Shown: one piece after another, positions 33,043 to 51,310 of the stretch
How positions within the stretch are numbered: position 1 is the first letter of the stretch
How the letters are laid out: every line of letters starts with the position of its first letter
DNA from: Brachionus koreanus
Taxonomy: Eukaryota > Rotifera > Eurotatoria > Ploima > Brachionidae
Length of the DNA: 64,000 nucleotides
Assembly (NCBI GenBank): GCA_016987375.1
Contig: PJRA01000453.1
Location: 651,638 to 715,637 of the forward strand
Direction: 5' to 3'
Translations under genes and position numbers: made by a program
The notes under the pieces: generated by a model
The model's database searches: none
What the model was told of the DNA's origin: nothing
The model's input: only the letters and a program-made list of their open reading frames with translations

Positions 33043-35454
33043 TTTAAAAATAATTTTTTGCTAAGAAAAAAAATTCAATTTTATAGTTAAGTGTGTGACG
33101 ATTATTTCAATAGAATAATTTTCAATTTTTATATTTGAATACAATTTTAAATTGAGGAGGATGGATGATATCCTTAGCGGATGCAGGATAAGCATTTCAT
33201 TAATCGGATATATTTGATTCGAAAATAATTTGAATGCTTGATAATAGTTTGACTAAAATTTAAAAGAAAAATTCAATCTAAAAATAAATCAAGTGAAAAT
33301 TATTTTGAATCTAAAATTGATTAGTTTTTTCTATTTAAGAAAATTTTCAATTAAAAAGTGAAAAAGGCTAACTAAAAGCATAAAGTGCAAGTTGGAAGAT
33401 TTTATAAAAAAGGAATTTTTATCTAATAAATAAGAGGTATTATGAAATTAAAATAAAAATTAAGACAAAATTCTTCCCTTTTTGATAAATAAAAATTTAC
33501 CAAAATAAAACATTTGAAAAAAATGCTGCATAAAAGTGCAGCATAATTTGTTGCAATTTTTTTTATCTAAAAAAAATTATTTACCTAAATTTTATTAGGA
33601 AAAAAAACAATTATCAATTAAATTTTTATTGATATTTTATATTTTGTCTTTTTTTATATAACAAAAATGTTGTTAAGCAAAAAAGATGCAATAAACTATA
33701 TTGTACTTTTTAGCAGTATTTTTAATTTTAAAAATGATAGAATTTTTATTTTGCTTATATTCGAGTTTCACAATGTCAAAAAGTGACGCATTATTAAATT
33801 AAAGATTTGATTTTTGCCTTTCATTTTTTTAGCTGATGATTGCCATAACTTATTAATTCTTCTGTTGGAATCTTGGGCATTGTCAATTTTATAACAAAAA
33901 ATTAAAATTTAAATAACTTTTTTTCTAAGGGTCTAAAAATCGTTCTGCAAAATTTATCAGCTTATACAAGGATTGTGTCACCCAAATTTAGTCTGTGCCA
34001 AAAAAATTTATGTTTCAATTTATTTTTTAATAATTAATAATTTTCAATTAGATTAACTATTTTGCAAAATTGCTGAATTTTTATACAGTCTAAATTTAAG
34101 TGATATAACCAATGTATCAGTTGATAAATTTTGCAGAACGATTTTTAGACCCTTAGAAAAAAATTTATTTTAACTTAAAATTTTTTTTTAATTTTTTGTT
34201 CCAAAATTCACAATGCCCAATCTGGTTGCCTGTAACTTAACTTCTTCACTTTGATTTTCAAAATTATGAGGGCATATTACATAAAAATGTGTGCTATTAG
34301 CGAAAATTTCTAAAGATTTCAAAGAATTAAAAAGTGAAATTTGAAACAGCAATAATTTAATAAACTAATTAAAAACTAGTAAATGAATACTTTTGAACCA
34401 TTAATTTTTTTTTAACTTTAAGTTTAATCAACAGACTAGTGCTAGTGCTAATTCGAATTATATTTAATCGAATGTGAATTTGAAGATAAACAGATATACA
34501 CTAACACATATATTAATCTGATAAATTGAATTTATTTAATATATTAATTATATAGAACATTTATTTTGTTTAATAATTTTTTTTTGCTGAAAAAAATAGT
34601 AAAAGAAGTTTAATAACAAGTTATTAAACAGGTCAACTATTTCTTTAAAAAACCTTTATCGCTAAAAATTCGTATTTATCAAACATTCTTTAAAATATTT
34701 TTATTCTTAAGAAAGCATATTTATTTTTACTTTTTATTGAAGAAGTATTTCCTTTATGTTAGAATAAAAATAATTTGAATTTGATTAATTAACAAATACA
34801 TGATTAATTATTTACAAAGAATTTTAAATTTAAATAAAAAAGATGGTTTGGTATGAAATGAAATAATAATTAAAAATTGTGAAAATTACTTGAATAGTAC
34901 TGTTTGAAAACTTAAATGTGTTGAGGTTCCAGCACATGATTTGGACTTACAAAAATTTTATTTTTTTTTCTATAAATAAACGACCCAATACCTCACTATT
35001 TTTTCATTTTAAAATTTTTCAGCAATATTTAATCTAATTAGATTTACAATTTTATAATTATCTTTTTTTTTCTCTGATTCAAATACATTTTAATATTTTT
35101 TTTCTTGCAATATTTGATATTTTGAATTAATTTAATTTAAAAAAATAAGGCTTTTTTTAGCTTTAATTTTTGTTATATTTTTTAAAATCAACTTTTTTTA
35201 CTCTTGCCATTAGCTTTAGTTTTATTTTGTCTTATTACATATGCATAATTTTATGTTATTTAGAAAATCAAGAAATAAAAGCAAGTTCTAAAGAACTGGT
35301 AAATAAATATTCATCCGCTGATAATTAAAATTAAAAGGGTTATATTAACCTCAAACTGAATTTATTGAATGAAAAAAAATTAAAATTTAAAAAAAAAAAT
35401 TTTTTTATAAAACTTGAGAGTAGCTAATTTTTGATGAAAAATTAATAAATTTTT
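33043..35454. other. intergenic with foldback repeat
   Basis: Upstream of receptor 2 and downstream of receptor 3. Besides the inverted repeat at 33860-34225 it is very AT-rich. A slightly GC-richer patch near 33150-33220 precedes receptor 2. No gene is seen. Confidence 0.5.
33860..34225. repeat. foldback (MITE-like) element, family 2
   Basis: Left arm about 33866-34003 and right arm about 34083-34222 are inverted relatives: GGGCATTGTCAATTTT on the left against AAAATTCACAATGCCC on the right, and AAGGGTCTAAAAATCG against CGATTTTTAGACCCTT. The loop is about 80 bases of AT-rich DNA. A half copy lies at 24310-24390. The arms differ from family 1. Confidence 0.7.
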
Positions 35455-36492
35455 TCACTGCTGGGTTTGATTTGGCTTAAAGATAGCGTAAGAATACCAG
35501 TAGGATATGGTTCTTTTGAATTCTTGTCTGTAAATTTTGTTCATTACCAAATGAGCCAAAAAATTAAACGCAAAAAACGAAAAAATGATTTCATCCAAAA
35601 CGACCAGGATAATTTCGCCAAGTCGGGTCATCTTTAGCCGATAAAAATAGTATCCATAGGAAACAATGCTCGGTAGAGAACAGGCCATGAACATAAACGA
35701 ATGGGCTATGATGAAAAATGAAATTGTCCTGCGTTTGATTACCACTGATCGTCGATGATTTAATGTAGATGGATAGAAGAGAATTTTTTTTACCATAAAC
35801 AAATTACAGGCCATCATTATGCTAAATGGAATAAAGCAGTACAAGAACAGATGTATGCGATCCCAAATGGGGTAAATTTCATACAAACTAGATGAATAAC
35901 AATCAATTTTTTTAACCACAACAGTTTCATTAAGCCACGTGCCATTTATAAAATTTTCACTGGTAAATTCAAAGTTATTAACCACGCCGGCAAATAACAA
36001 AATGTGACCATTGGCCAAAAAAAGTATTAGTACAATAGAGAAAATGAGTTTTTTTATTAATTTAGGCTTTTGAAAGCTATTTTTTGGAAAATAAATTTTC
36101 ACTACTTGATCGAGTGTCATCAGACTCATTAGCCATGAAACTGAATGCAGTGAAAAATATTGCATGAATGTAAAAATCTTGCAAGTGTACACTGAACTGC
36201 TCTCGATTATGTTATGCTCATCGATGTTGTATTTACGCTCGATTTGGCGCGGAAATATTTGCAAAAATATGTCCAAATTCCAAGTGTTTAGAGTGAATGC
36301 TTGGAATAAGAATATCACCGAGAGTATAATGAATGTAGTGTTGTTTTTTAAGCTTTGATTTCTGCAAATGTAAAATGATATTAGATTAAAAATGTTACCA
36401 AAAACGGTGACCAATAGAGCAAATATAGACAAAGTGGCTAAAATAAAATTTTCTATTTTGCAGGCTATTTGACCATTGCACTCGTTTAGCAT
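35455..36492 (-). CDS. 7TM rhodopsin-like orphan receptor 3
   Basis: A 345-residue intronless receptor clearly homologous to receptors 1 and 2 but more divergent. Shared landmarks: NTTFIIL before helix 2, TWNLDIFLQIFP in the first loop, YTCKIFTFMQYFSLHSVSW entering helix 3, DQVVKIYFP in place of DRY, IPFSIMMACNLFM in helix 5, FMFMACSLPSIVSYGYYF in helix 6, and FNFLAHLVMNKIYRQEF at helix 7. The second loop has sequons NGT and NET. The C-tail is short. The intact frame and a less AT-rich composition indicate a functional gene. The ligand is unknown. Confidence 0.85.
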   Translation of the reverse strand: MLNECNGQIACKIENFILATLSIFALLVTVFGNIFNLISFYICRNQSLKNNTTFIILSVIFLFQAFTLNTWNLDIFLQIFPRQIERKYNIDEHNIIESSSVYTCKIFTFMQYFSLHSVSWLMSLMTLDQVVKIYFPKNSFQKPKLIKKLIFSIVLILFLANGHILLFAGVVNNFEFTSENFINGTWLNETVVVKKIDCYSSSLYEIYPIWDRIHLFLYCFIPFSIMMACNLFMVKKILFYPSTLNHRRSVVIKRRTISFFIIAHSFMFMACSLPSIVSYGYYFYRLKMTRLGEIILVVLDEIIFSFFAFNFLAHLVMNKIYRQEFKRTISYWYSYAIFKPNQTQQ

Positions 36493-37544
36493 TTTAATTT
36501 TGTTTAAAATTTCATTTTACTTTTAAATAACTAAAAGCTTGATTTGATATTGTCTAATAAATTTTTTAATATTCATGAGCATCAGTCTTATGTATTGTTA
36601 ATCGGATTTGAATAATTAAATTTTAAAAATATAGGCTTTTATGTATAAAACAAAATCCAATTCAATCTGAGAGAGGAAATGTCAAAAAAAATCGATATAC
36701 GTAAACTTAACCACTTCCTTTATTAGATCATTTCATTCAAATAAATTTTGATTGATTGTGACTCACTATTCATTAATCTAAAAAATTAAAGCCAGACATT
36801 TCATGTTGATCTGATAAATTAAGTTTATTTTGTTGGGTAAAAAATTTTTTCTTGAATTTTTTTGTTTAAAAATTATTTTGGTAAATTATCATGTCAAATT
36901 TAGTTGTATTTCTAACAATTTGTTTGCAACTGGTTTGAAAATTATGTAAAAATGGCTTGTTTTATCTTAAACAAAAAATCAACAGATAATTTATTACAAA
37001 TTTGAGTAATTTGAGATTTGAAAAAAATTATAATCGAAAAAAGAGTTTAATCAGATATTTATATACTCGCATGTAAAAGCACTTAAAATTGTATTTGTTG
37101 AAATAATTGGAGCTGCAGGCACAAACTTTACCCAAATATGTTCAAATTAAGATTCTAATTAAAAATAACGAGAACACATCATCTACTGATTTAAAGTGCA
37201 AATAATTGATTAGATAATTTGGAAAATTTTTATTTTTGTTTCAGGTGAGGAGAAAAAATTAATTAAAAATGCTTCAAAAATTTATTTCAAGCCATAAATA
37301 ATTAATATTAAAAAAAAAAAACTTTAAATGAAAACAGTTTACTAATAAAATAGATAGATAATTAGTGCAGTTTTGAATTAAATTAATTTATAGTTAATAA
37401 TAATGATAATAATAATTTTTTGATTTTAAAAAATTTAATTATTAAAACAATTTAAATCTTAAATCCAAATTTTTGTTTATTAAATAAACTATTGAAATTA
37501 ATTGAAAATTAAATAGATATTTATTTTATTTAATTAGATTGTCT
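36493..37544. other. intergenic, nothing recognised
   Basis: AT-rich spacer between receptor 3 and the end of ARMC8. It should contain receptor 3 promoter sequence. No repeat or frame was recognised. Confidence 0.45.
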
Positions 37545-40500
37545 TTAAAAAAGACTACTCATGTTATTTGATGGAACATTAGTTGAAAACTGTTGCAAGG
37601 CACTTTTTACTTTTTCGAACAAAATCGGATCGTTCGAGTGCAACAACTTTTGCAAAATTCTATGTGCACCAATTTCCTTTAGTTTATTTTGTCTCTCTAG
37701 AGCACCTTCGTCATTTATATTGACTAAATTCGAAACACAATAAACTGCTGCTACTTGAATTTCAGTAAAATTATCAGTCTAAATAATTTAAGTTTATTTT
37801 TTTTTTTTAACTAATAAATATTTTTAAAAAAATTACCAAAAAACTGTTTATTTTTCTGAGCAAATCCTCATTTTCCATGATAAATTCTTTGGATGAGTTT
37901 GTGCCATCGGCAATGTTTGCAAGAATGCACAATGCTTGCTCTTTGATCATCTTGTCGGAGAAATCAGACTCTAATACCATGATGACTGCTTGAATTATCC
38001 TTGTGCCGTAAAAGCACATCAAGTGGTCAATATGGGGCCGATTGCATATCAAATTTCTAATTAATCCAAGGGTTTTTAAAACTAAAATTTCATCATTTTC
38101 GGTCAACAGCTGAAACAAGCGATCAAATGTCATCTCGGCCAGGATCTGCTGCTTAATCTTTTGATCTGCATGATAAGCCAGATTCATCAATGCCCATATA
38201 CTGTTTATTCGTATTGATTTATTTTTGTAATTTACAAAGTCAATTAAAATCTTTATTACGTCATCACTCAACAATGTCTTTAAATGAAAAAATGATTACA
38301 TATCTATATTTTATACATGTTAAATAACATTTATAATGAAAGATAGATTAGTAAAAATCTTTAATGAACCATGTGGTTCTATTTTCTTTATAAAGATTTT
38401 TATTAGATTAATTATTAATTGAATCGATAATATGATAGGAAAAAGCAATTAGAAACTAATTTCCTTAGCTAAATTCTCTTACAACAAAAAATTAAAAAAT
38501 AAAAAAAATATTCTTGTATTCCTTGCCTTCTTTTCTTTATTTTTATAATGAAACCAAAAAATTGAATTCCTTTTTTTAAGAGATTATTTTAAGGTAAATT
38601 TGAAATTGATACTACTCTTGAAAAAAAATAAATACTTTTTTTAATAAATTTGATACTTAATTAAACTATTTTTTTTTACTTATGCGCTCCTTGTGGAGCA
38701 TAGGATCAGTTGATTTCTTTGTAGATATTTTTAATTGAACTGAGTGGGGATTTGAACCCTCGGTCCCCTGATTGATCTCGGGTGTTCGATCGGCTTGACC
38801 ACAAGACCGACAATTAAACTATTTATATACGGAATATTCTGGTAGCTTATTTTCTAGATACTTTGAAAAAGAGGTATCGTAAATAAGTTAAAAATTTTTT
38901 AAAATTTTATTTTTTTTTTTAATTCTTTATTTTTTTATTTAATTTTTGAAAAGCAAAATCCTTTAGATTTTTGGTTGTTTTCTGTAAAATAACTCAATTT
39001 TTAAAATTTGGAAAAAAAAATGCTTCAAAAGATAAAACTTGATTTATCAAACAAAAAAAAAATTCAAAAATTGAAAATATTACTTTTAATTTTGGTTATT
39101 AAATTTAGTGATCTTCTCTAAGCTTGCTTTGTTTTGGTTAATCAATATTCGGTAAGCGAAAAATTTGTCTACTCATATTCGGTTAATTTTGGCTAACCAA
39201 GCATTGACTAACCAATTTGACCAGAAATTGTATGAATTTTTTTCTCTGCTTATTAGAAATAAATAAAAAATAGACATCTCTATATTTATATTTTATTGAA
39301 TATAACAGAGCTATGCTTGAATATTTTTTTTAATGTAAAATATAATTATTTCATAGAATTAGAAAAATAAATTTGGGAATTTCCCGGGACTTGTCCGAAC
39401 GGCAAAAGCCTTCTTTTCAGCCCCCTTGAATTTACGCTTTTGTCACATAAAAACATACAAATTTTTAATTTACATTTTAAAAAATTTAGTTTAATTTTTT
39501 ATATTATGTAAAATATAAAAAATGAAGAGATTTTATTAAATTTTTTTTTAAAAAAAAAAAAAAAGAATTTTTCAAAAATTTTGTAATTTTGGGTAAAATA
39601 ACCAAAATTGAAGTAATAGATCAGCATAATTTATTAGATCATCTGAATTTGATGCTAAAATTATTTTATATTTTTGTCCCAAAAGAAAAAATACTAAAAA
39701 ATCTTACTTCTTTACACGGCGAAAATTCAATCAACAAATTAGCCAAAATGGCGATCAAAATTGAGATCAAATTTTTTTCATTCAAGCTAAAATCGTCCTC
39801 TTTTTCGGCCTGAACTTCCATTTGCTCATCACTTTTATTCAATTCAACGTCATAATTTTTGGCCTTTAGTCTATGAATTAAATCAATTATACAATTCCAT
39901 AATTTCGAGTCCAAAAATTTGGTTCTCAATTGATGAACACTACGCGATAAACTATGTAGCAAGCACAATGAGCTTATCCTTAATAGGGTAGCATCTGACT
40001 TGAACTCGTCTGCATTGACCACTTCATTTGGCACAGCATCCATGTAACTGGTCAAAGTGTCGAAATCGTCGTCAAGATCAAACGAGTCGTCCTTGATCTC
40101 TATAGACTCGATCAGTCTAGCGAGCAGTTCTGGACTGTCACTGACAACCCGTCTGGATTCCTCACTGTTCGATGCCAAACAAGCCAATGTTTGAAAGCTG
40201 ACCGATATTAGTCGTTTGTACACAATAAACTCTTCTATGTAATTGAACTTTTTGCCCACATAAACTTTATATTGGTGTTCATTTAGAAGATAAAATATTG
40301 ATTGATTCGAAAATTGATTGTAGTAAAGATAAAAAAGAGAAAATAGAGAAGTACATGAGGTTTTATTTAGGTTGTACACACTTTTATTTTTGTTATTCAA
40401 TTTTAAATTATTGTGGCTAGAATTCAAGCTGTTGTAGCCAAGTAGAACATCGGAGACTATTTGATGAATGATTTGCTCCAAACAACTGGCTGTTTGCTGC

Positions 40501-41771
40501 AGATACGAGCTCAGCTCGACCAAATAGGACAGTGTGGACAAAATTTCGATTAAAAAAAATATGTTCAAAAATTTTTTATTTAGAATGGTGGTGCCAGATG
40601 AGCCTATTGACATGTAGTCATATTTGGAACTATTTGAATTCTTCAAATAATAAGAATATGTTGAGCACAATCGAATTAGAGTTGGAAGCACTTTGAATTT
40701 AATCAATTTGCTGTTGAAATTGACAAGTTTGAACTCGTTTGAGTCCAAATCCATGTCGTCCAGCTTGGATATGAGGCTGGACCGACAGATGTTGGTCAAA
40801 CACTTGGCCGAGTAAAGCTGTAGCTCTGTGTTGTTTTCTCTGGACAAAAAAGAACTTAATAGATCTAGCAAAGCACAGTCATAGTAGCTCGTGTTGAGAA
40901 TTGTTTTCACTGATTCTAAACACTCGAATGACATGTAGGCATAAAATTTGAGACAATTTAGCTGTATTTTGCTCTGAATTGAAATAAGAAGTCCAGCAAA
41001 TAAAAATATAAAATTAGATTTTATTAAATAAGACCTATTGCGGGCATTTAGCTCATTTTGTTTCTCATTATTTGATTTAATACTTGAAGATATCATTAAA
41101 TTAAAGGCTGATATTGTAACTATATTGAGAATGTAGTGTTTTATTGGATTGTTTAGTTGATACAAGTCAACCAAGGACTTTAAATTGACCGGCAAATCAC
41201 TCTCATTGTCTACTTGGTACAAAACAGAGTCCATTTGGTAAATTAGCTCGGATTTTATTTGTGCACTTGAGTACAAATTAGACAAAGTTCTAACTGAGGT
41301 TTCTATTATTTTCAAATTTGGTACGTTGTCTTTTATTTGACGCAAATAAATTGCGTTCAATTCAATTATATTAAATAGGATTTGATGAATTTTGTATTTT
41401 AGTATTAATTTTTGCAAGTGGTCTATGTTGCCGAGAGAAAAACTGCCCAATATAACTAAAATTTGATTTATTAAATCGAAAAATTTCTCGTCGATTAGAA
41501 TTTCGTTTTGCTGATTTTGATCGCGATTGACCAAAACAAGCAAGTAGTTTATGTATAAGTCGTTTATTAGTTCAACAAGTCGGTTTATTAGCTCGTCCCT
41601 GAGATAAATGGTTTTGTATTTGTTGTTGCCGATGATCAAATTCTTGATTTTGGCTATTGTGTCGGCAAGAATTTGAATCTCTTTGCAATGAAGGTTCTTC
41701 ATCATGGGCTCGATTGATTTGTCGTAGCCGATTTCGGCCGACAGCCTCATAATTGTCTCCTCCTGGTCCAT
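37545..41771 (-). CDS. ARMC8: armadillo-repeat protein ARMC8 (CTLH/GID complex subunit)
   Basis: A scaffold of the CTLH (GID) E3 ubiquitin ligase, where ARMC8 helps to recruit substrate receptors. Three exons on the minus strand: 39708-41771, 37837-38277, 37545-37778; sum 2739 bases, 912 aa, longer than the ~670 of vertebrates because of Asn/Leu/Ser-rich inserts in exon 1. Family marks: KIKNLIIGNNKYK near the N-terminus, LGSFSLGNIDHLQKL, SAKCLTNICR, LLHSLSRSVHQLRT, NLLIEFSPCKE, SIWALMNLAYHADQKIKQQIL, LGLIRNLICNRPHID, EQALCILANIADGT, and VAAVYCVSNLV in the last exon. These are successive armadillo repeats. Intron 1 (1.43 kb) contains an intact SINE and another short repeat; intron 2 is 58 bases. 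The start is the ATG at 41769-41771. Confidence 0.92.
38659..38824 (-). mobile_element. complete tRNA-derived SINE with 13-base target-site duplication
   Basis: A ~140-base element (38672-38811) in ARMC8 intron 1, flanked by perfect direct repeats AATTAAACTATTT (38659-38671 and 38812-38824). Read on the minus strand it begins GTCGGTCTTGTGG, has a box A (TGGTCAAGCCG) and a box B (GGTTCAAATCC) exactly matching Pol III promoter consensus, then a tRNA-unrelated part, a GCTCC/GGAGC hairpin and an A-rich end. The acceptor ends do not pair, so it is not a working tRNA gene. Its tail recurs at 447-480. Confidence 0.88.
39372..39425 (+). repeat. short dispersed repeat, family X, copy 1
   Basis: CCCGGGACTTGTCCGAACGG and the following GCC TTC words align with the reverse complement of 42948-43000 (CCCAGGTTTGTCCGAATTGC ... 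GCCTTC). It stands out as a GC-rich island in ARMC8 intron 1. Possibly part of another small retroposon; only two copies are seen here. Confidence 0.45.
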
Positions 41772-43404
41772 TGTTCACACAAATTTTGCAAAATACAAAA
41801 AATCACTCTTTTGCTTTAAAAAAAAATAATAATTTTTGAGCAATAATTTATTACTTAACTATTTTGTATTATTACTATTATGTGTAAAATTTTTACTTTT
41901 TTTTTTCGTTTTAATATGATATTATGTAGCTTCTGATCCTGGGTAATGGTTGGAGTTTGTTGATTTCAAGTTTATGAATATTTTTTTCAAATCATTTGGG
42001 GCCAAGTTGTTGCTGAAATTGTCTTAATTGTGCACTTAATTGCAATTGAACTAGTTGAAAATTAAAAATTTCAAATTATGTTTGCTTCTGTACTGAATGA
42101 ATTTTTGACTAAACTTTAAATTTGTGACTTATGATTAACGAAAATTTTAATTTTAATTTTTTCAACTAGTAGTAAAATTAATTTTGTGTTTCTTTTATTT
42201 ATTAGGAATTATGTAATTTATGTTTTACTTAAAATTGCCTAAGCTATTCTATAATTGAATTTAAAATTAATTTTGTTTTGTTTTCTTTTTTTATTATTTT
42301 TTTTATTTCTATTCGTAAAAGAAAAAAATATCATCATCATTTTTTATTAAAACACTAAAAAATAAATTATAATAAAATTTTCAAGAATGTTATTTTTAAT
42401 TTTTTAATTTATATTTAAAAAGAAATTAACTTTTTTAGAAAGTAGCTTTAAAAAGAAAGGGCACATTGACTGATTTTATTTAAACAAATTTTTTGCAATG
42501 AAGTTTTCACTAATGTGAAGTTCAATAAAACTAGAACTTATAAAACATTTTAGGCATATTATGTTTTATGAAAATTAAAGCATATTTTAATTTAATAAAA
42601 CACATTAAAGCATAAATAAACTACTAAAGAGTAAAATTTTTATGTTTTATTTTTCCTTTTTAGAGTTGAAATGATGTTTTGAAGATTTTAATCAATTTTT
42701 TTATTAAAAACGATATGATTTAATAAAAATGAATAGGAAAAAAATATCAAAAAACAATTTTTCTAAAATAAATTCTCGATTTTAGATAGTAAACTTTTCA
42801 AGCATCAATTTACAAAATTAAAATTGATCATAAGAATAATAAATGGTATTATATTTCCACAATATTCCATTACTATTTTTTTATTGCCAATAATTTTACA
42901 CCAAGTTATTTCTATAGTCTCCTGTAAATAAAAAATGTAATTAAACGAAGGCGCAAGCAATTCGGACAAACCTGGGAGACAAACCCCACCTGAATTATAT
43001 TTTTAATAAATAATAAATAAATGTAAATAAAAAATCAAGAAAATTGAAAGTCTTTTTTTTTAAATTCAGACTTGTTTCAAAGTTAGAATAAAGTCTAAGG
43101 CATGTTACTAAATTTATCTATTACGGCTTCATCAAGTCTTGTCAAAAGAACATTTTCCAATGCCTGATACATAGATCAGGATTTATATGAAAAATCTTGA
43201 GATATACATTTATCAAATAATCATTTGGTCTTTAATTCCAATTTATAATAAATTAAATAGTTTTTGAAATTTTAAAGAAAAATTTAAAAAAAAAATTTTA
43301 GCATTAATTAATTAATTAAAAAAAATTTTATATTTTCAAAAAAAAATGATTAGCTATAAATTAGCTGATTTGAAACAGTTGAAAATAAAAATTTTTAATT
43401 AATC
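41772..43404. other. intergenic, mostly featureless
   Basis: Promoter side of ARMC8 and 3' side of the fragment at 43405. A GC-richer word block at 42948-43000 is a dispersed repeat. The rest is AT-rich with no gene. Confidence 0.5.
42948..43000 (-). repeat. short dispersed repeat, family X, copy 2
   Basis: Reverse complement of this block aligns with 39372-39425 through TTGTCCGAA and the flanking CCC-GG and GCCTTC words, roughly three quarters identical over ~30 bases. It is followed on the plus strand by an A/T-rich TAATAAATAATAAATAAA tail. Confidence 0.45.
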
Positions 43405-43690
43405 TAGTAAATCTAGTTTTTGGAAGACCAAAGTAGGATCTTTTTCTCGAAGTAAAGCATACATTCGTTCTAATTGTCCAGAATATCCCCACAACATCAC
43501 CTTTTTATCAAAGCGTTTTCTTTTATCGACTGGCTAAGCTGGTTGAGATGCTGCTGGTCAGGAACTAAGCTGGGTCCAACTATTGATTTATGTTATCATA
43601 ATTTCGAAAAAAGATCCATTCTGATCAAAAGTAATTATCGGTATATAAAAAGTTCATCTATTTGCTTTCTGGTTAATATCTGGTTTCCTA
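43405..43690 (-). pseudogene. frameshifted coding remnant, unknown family
   Basis: Less AT-rich than its surroundings and protein-like on the minus strand in shifting frames: NQILTRKQIDELFIYR, then ITFDQNGSFFEIM, then VGPSLVPDQQHLNQLSQS, then MLWGYSGQLERMYALLRE ending QKLDLLD and a stop. One of the shifts falls at a run of five A bases (around 43503), so a homopolymer error is possible there, but at least two other breaks exist. It is therefore more likely a decayed gene copy. I do not recognise the family. Confidence 0.45.
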
Positions 43691-43841
43691 CAAATTAAAA
43701 TTTAAGAATTTTTATTTAAATTTTTCATTTTGTTAAATTTTTTAGAATTAGAATCAAATAAACAAAGAGTTAAAGACTAGAAAATATTAGAATTTTTATT
43801 TCAACAATTAGAAAAAAAAAGTAATAAATTAAAAAGCATTA

Positions 43842-49847
<6,006 letters not shown>

Positions 49848-51034
49848 ATCTCAATTTTTTTCATCTAATTTTCAAGCTTTTTTCAAAATTTAAAATTAAT
49901 TTGAGCTTTTTATTTCTTATATAATACTCTCATAAAAAAACATTTATTTTTTCTTATACAAAAAGATAAAATATTTTATCTTAGAAAAAGTGAGCGAATA
50001 TTTAGTGACTAACATTTCTTAGCTTACGATTTTAAATTAAAATTATCTATTTCGAAAATAATGTCTAGGTCTTATATAATTAAATTAGATAATTAGAAGT
50101 TTTATAATAAAATATTTATAATTTGGGAATTGATTTTAGTTAATAGATTGCTCAGTTAGCATCTACAATTTAAGTGTGGTCTAAATTCCTGTCGGATTTT
50201 AAATTTAAAAATAGAAAAAATTTTAGAATTTTTAAAATTAAATAGGGTTTCGGACTATTTTTAAGTATAATTAAAGGATTGAAATAGTAATTTAAAAAAA
50301 GAATAAGATTTGTTCTTGATTTTTTTTTGATAAAAATTTATTTTCTTAAATAGTGGTTTCAAAAATTTGTTACGAAGCATTTTGTAAGCATTTTATTTAT
50401 TGTGAAATATTTTTATAAAGATAACTTGATAATTTAATGTTTCAATTAAAATGTTAGTTTTATTTGTTTAATATATTTTTTTTGATTTGCTTATACCATA
50501 TGACTATACCAATTTTTTTTACTATTATTCACTAAAAAAATAGAAAAATTATCATGTGCAATTAAATATAAAAAATTAAAAAAAAAAAAATTTTTTTTGG
50601 AAAATTTCGAGGCTAATCAAAAAAGGCTAATATCCATGTCTGAAGACGCCGATTAGCAGCTCATTTATTTACTTAAAGAATAAATAATTATAGAATTAAA
50701 TTTTTTTGATAATAAATTACTTATTTCAGAATTATTAAATCTCTTCAAAAATTAAAATATAACTGTTTTATTTTTTTATTCGGTACATCAGAGGTATTTG
50801 AGTTTAAAATATGCATATAACAGTAAATTTGTCTAAAACGTAAATTATATAATTTACTGGTCTATTAAGAAATTGATGAAAAAAAGTGAAGTTTATTCAT
50901 TTACTAGGAAATATGTTAACTTACGTCAAGACAAGTAAATTAGCTAATTTTTTTTTCATTAAGTAAATTACTAAAATTACTAAATAAAATATAGTAAAAA
51001 AATATCAGCAAAAAAAGTAAAAGGGTCGCCAATT

Positions 51035-51310
51035 TGATTTTATGAAATTTGCTTTAAAATAAAAAAAATAGAACTAATTTTTTTTAGAAAAAAAAGTGTA
51101 TTAACTTTTTTCCCAAATATTCTGTTCTGTTAATGCAACAAAGCGCAAATTTTAAAGTTACTTCAATAGTTAAAGTCTACAATTAATGTGCAAAATTTCT
51201 GCAAAATTCACCACAAATTTTAATCATGCTAAATTTCTATATAAAAAAATGTTCTAAATAGTGCAACTATGAATGTTAAACCATGTTGCTTTTGATCTAA
51301 AAAAAAAAAT
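51035..51310. repeat. foldback family 1, copy C (degenerate)
   Basis: TTCTGTTAATGCAACAAAG, preceded by TATGAAATTTG and AAAAATAGAAC and followed by TTAAAGTCTAC and GTGCAAAATTTCTGCAAAA, aligns with the reverse-complemented right arm of copy A (15513-15712) over about 170 bases. The opposite arm is diverged (GTGCAACTATGAATGTT, TTTTAACATTTTTC). Confidence 0.55.

Noticed and set aside
38740..38811. tRNA-like sequence as a functional tRNA gene
   Set aside because: Box A and box B are good, but the acceptor ends do not pair and the region is the head of a SINE bounded by a 13-base duplication.
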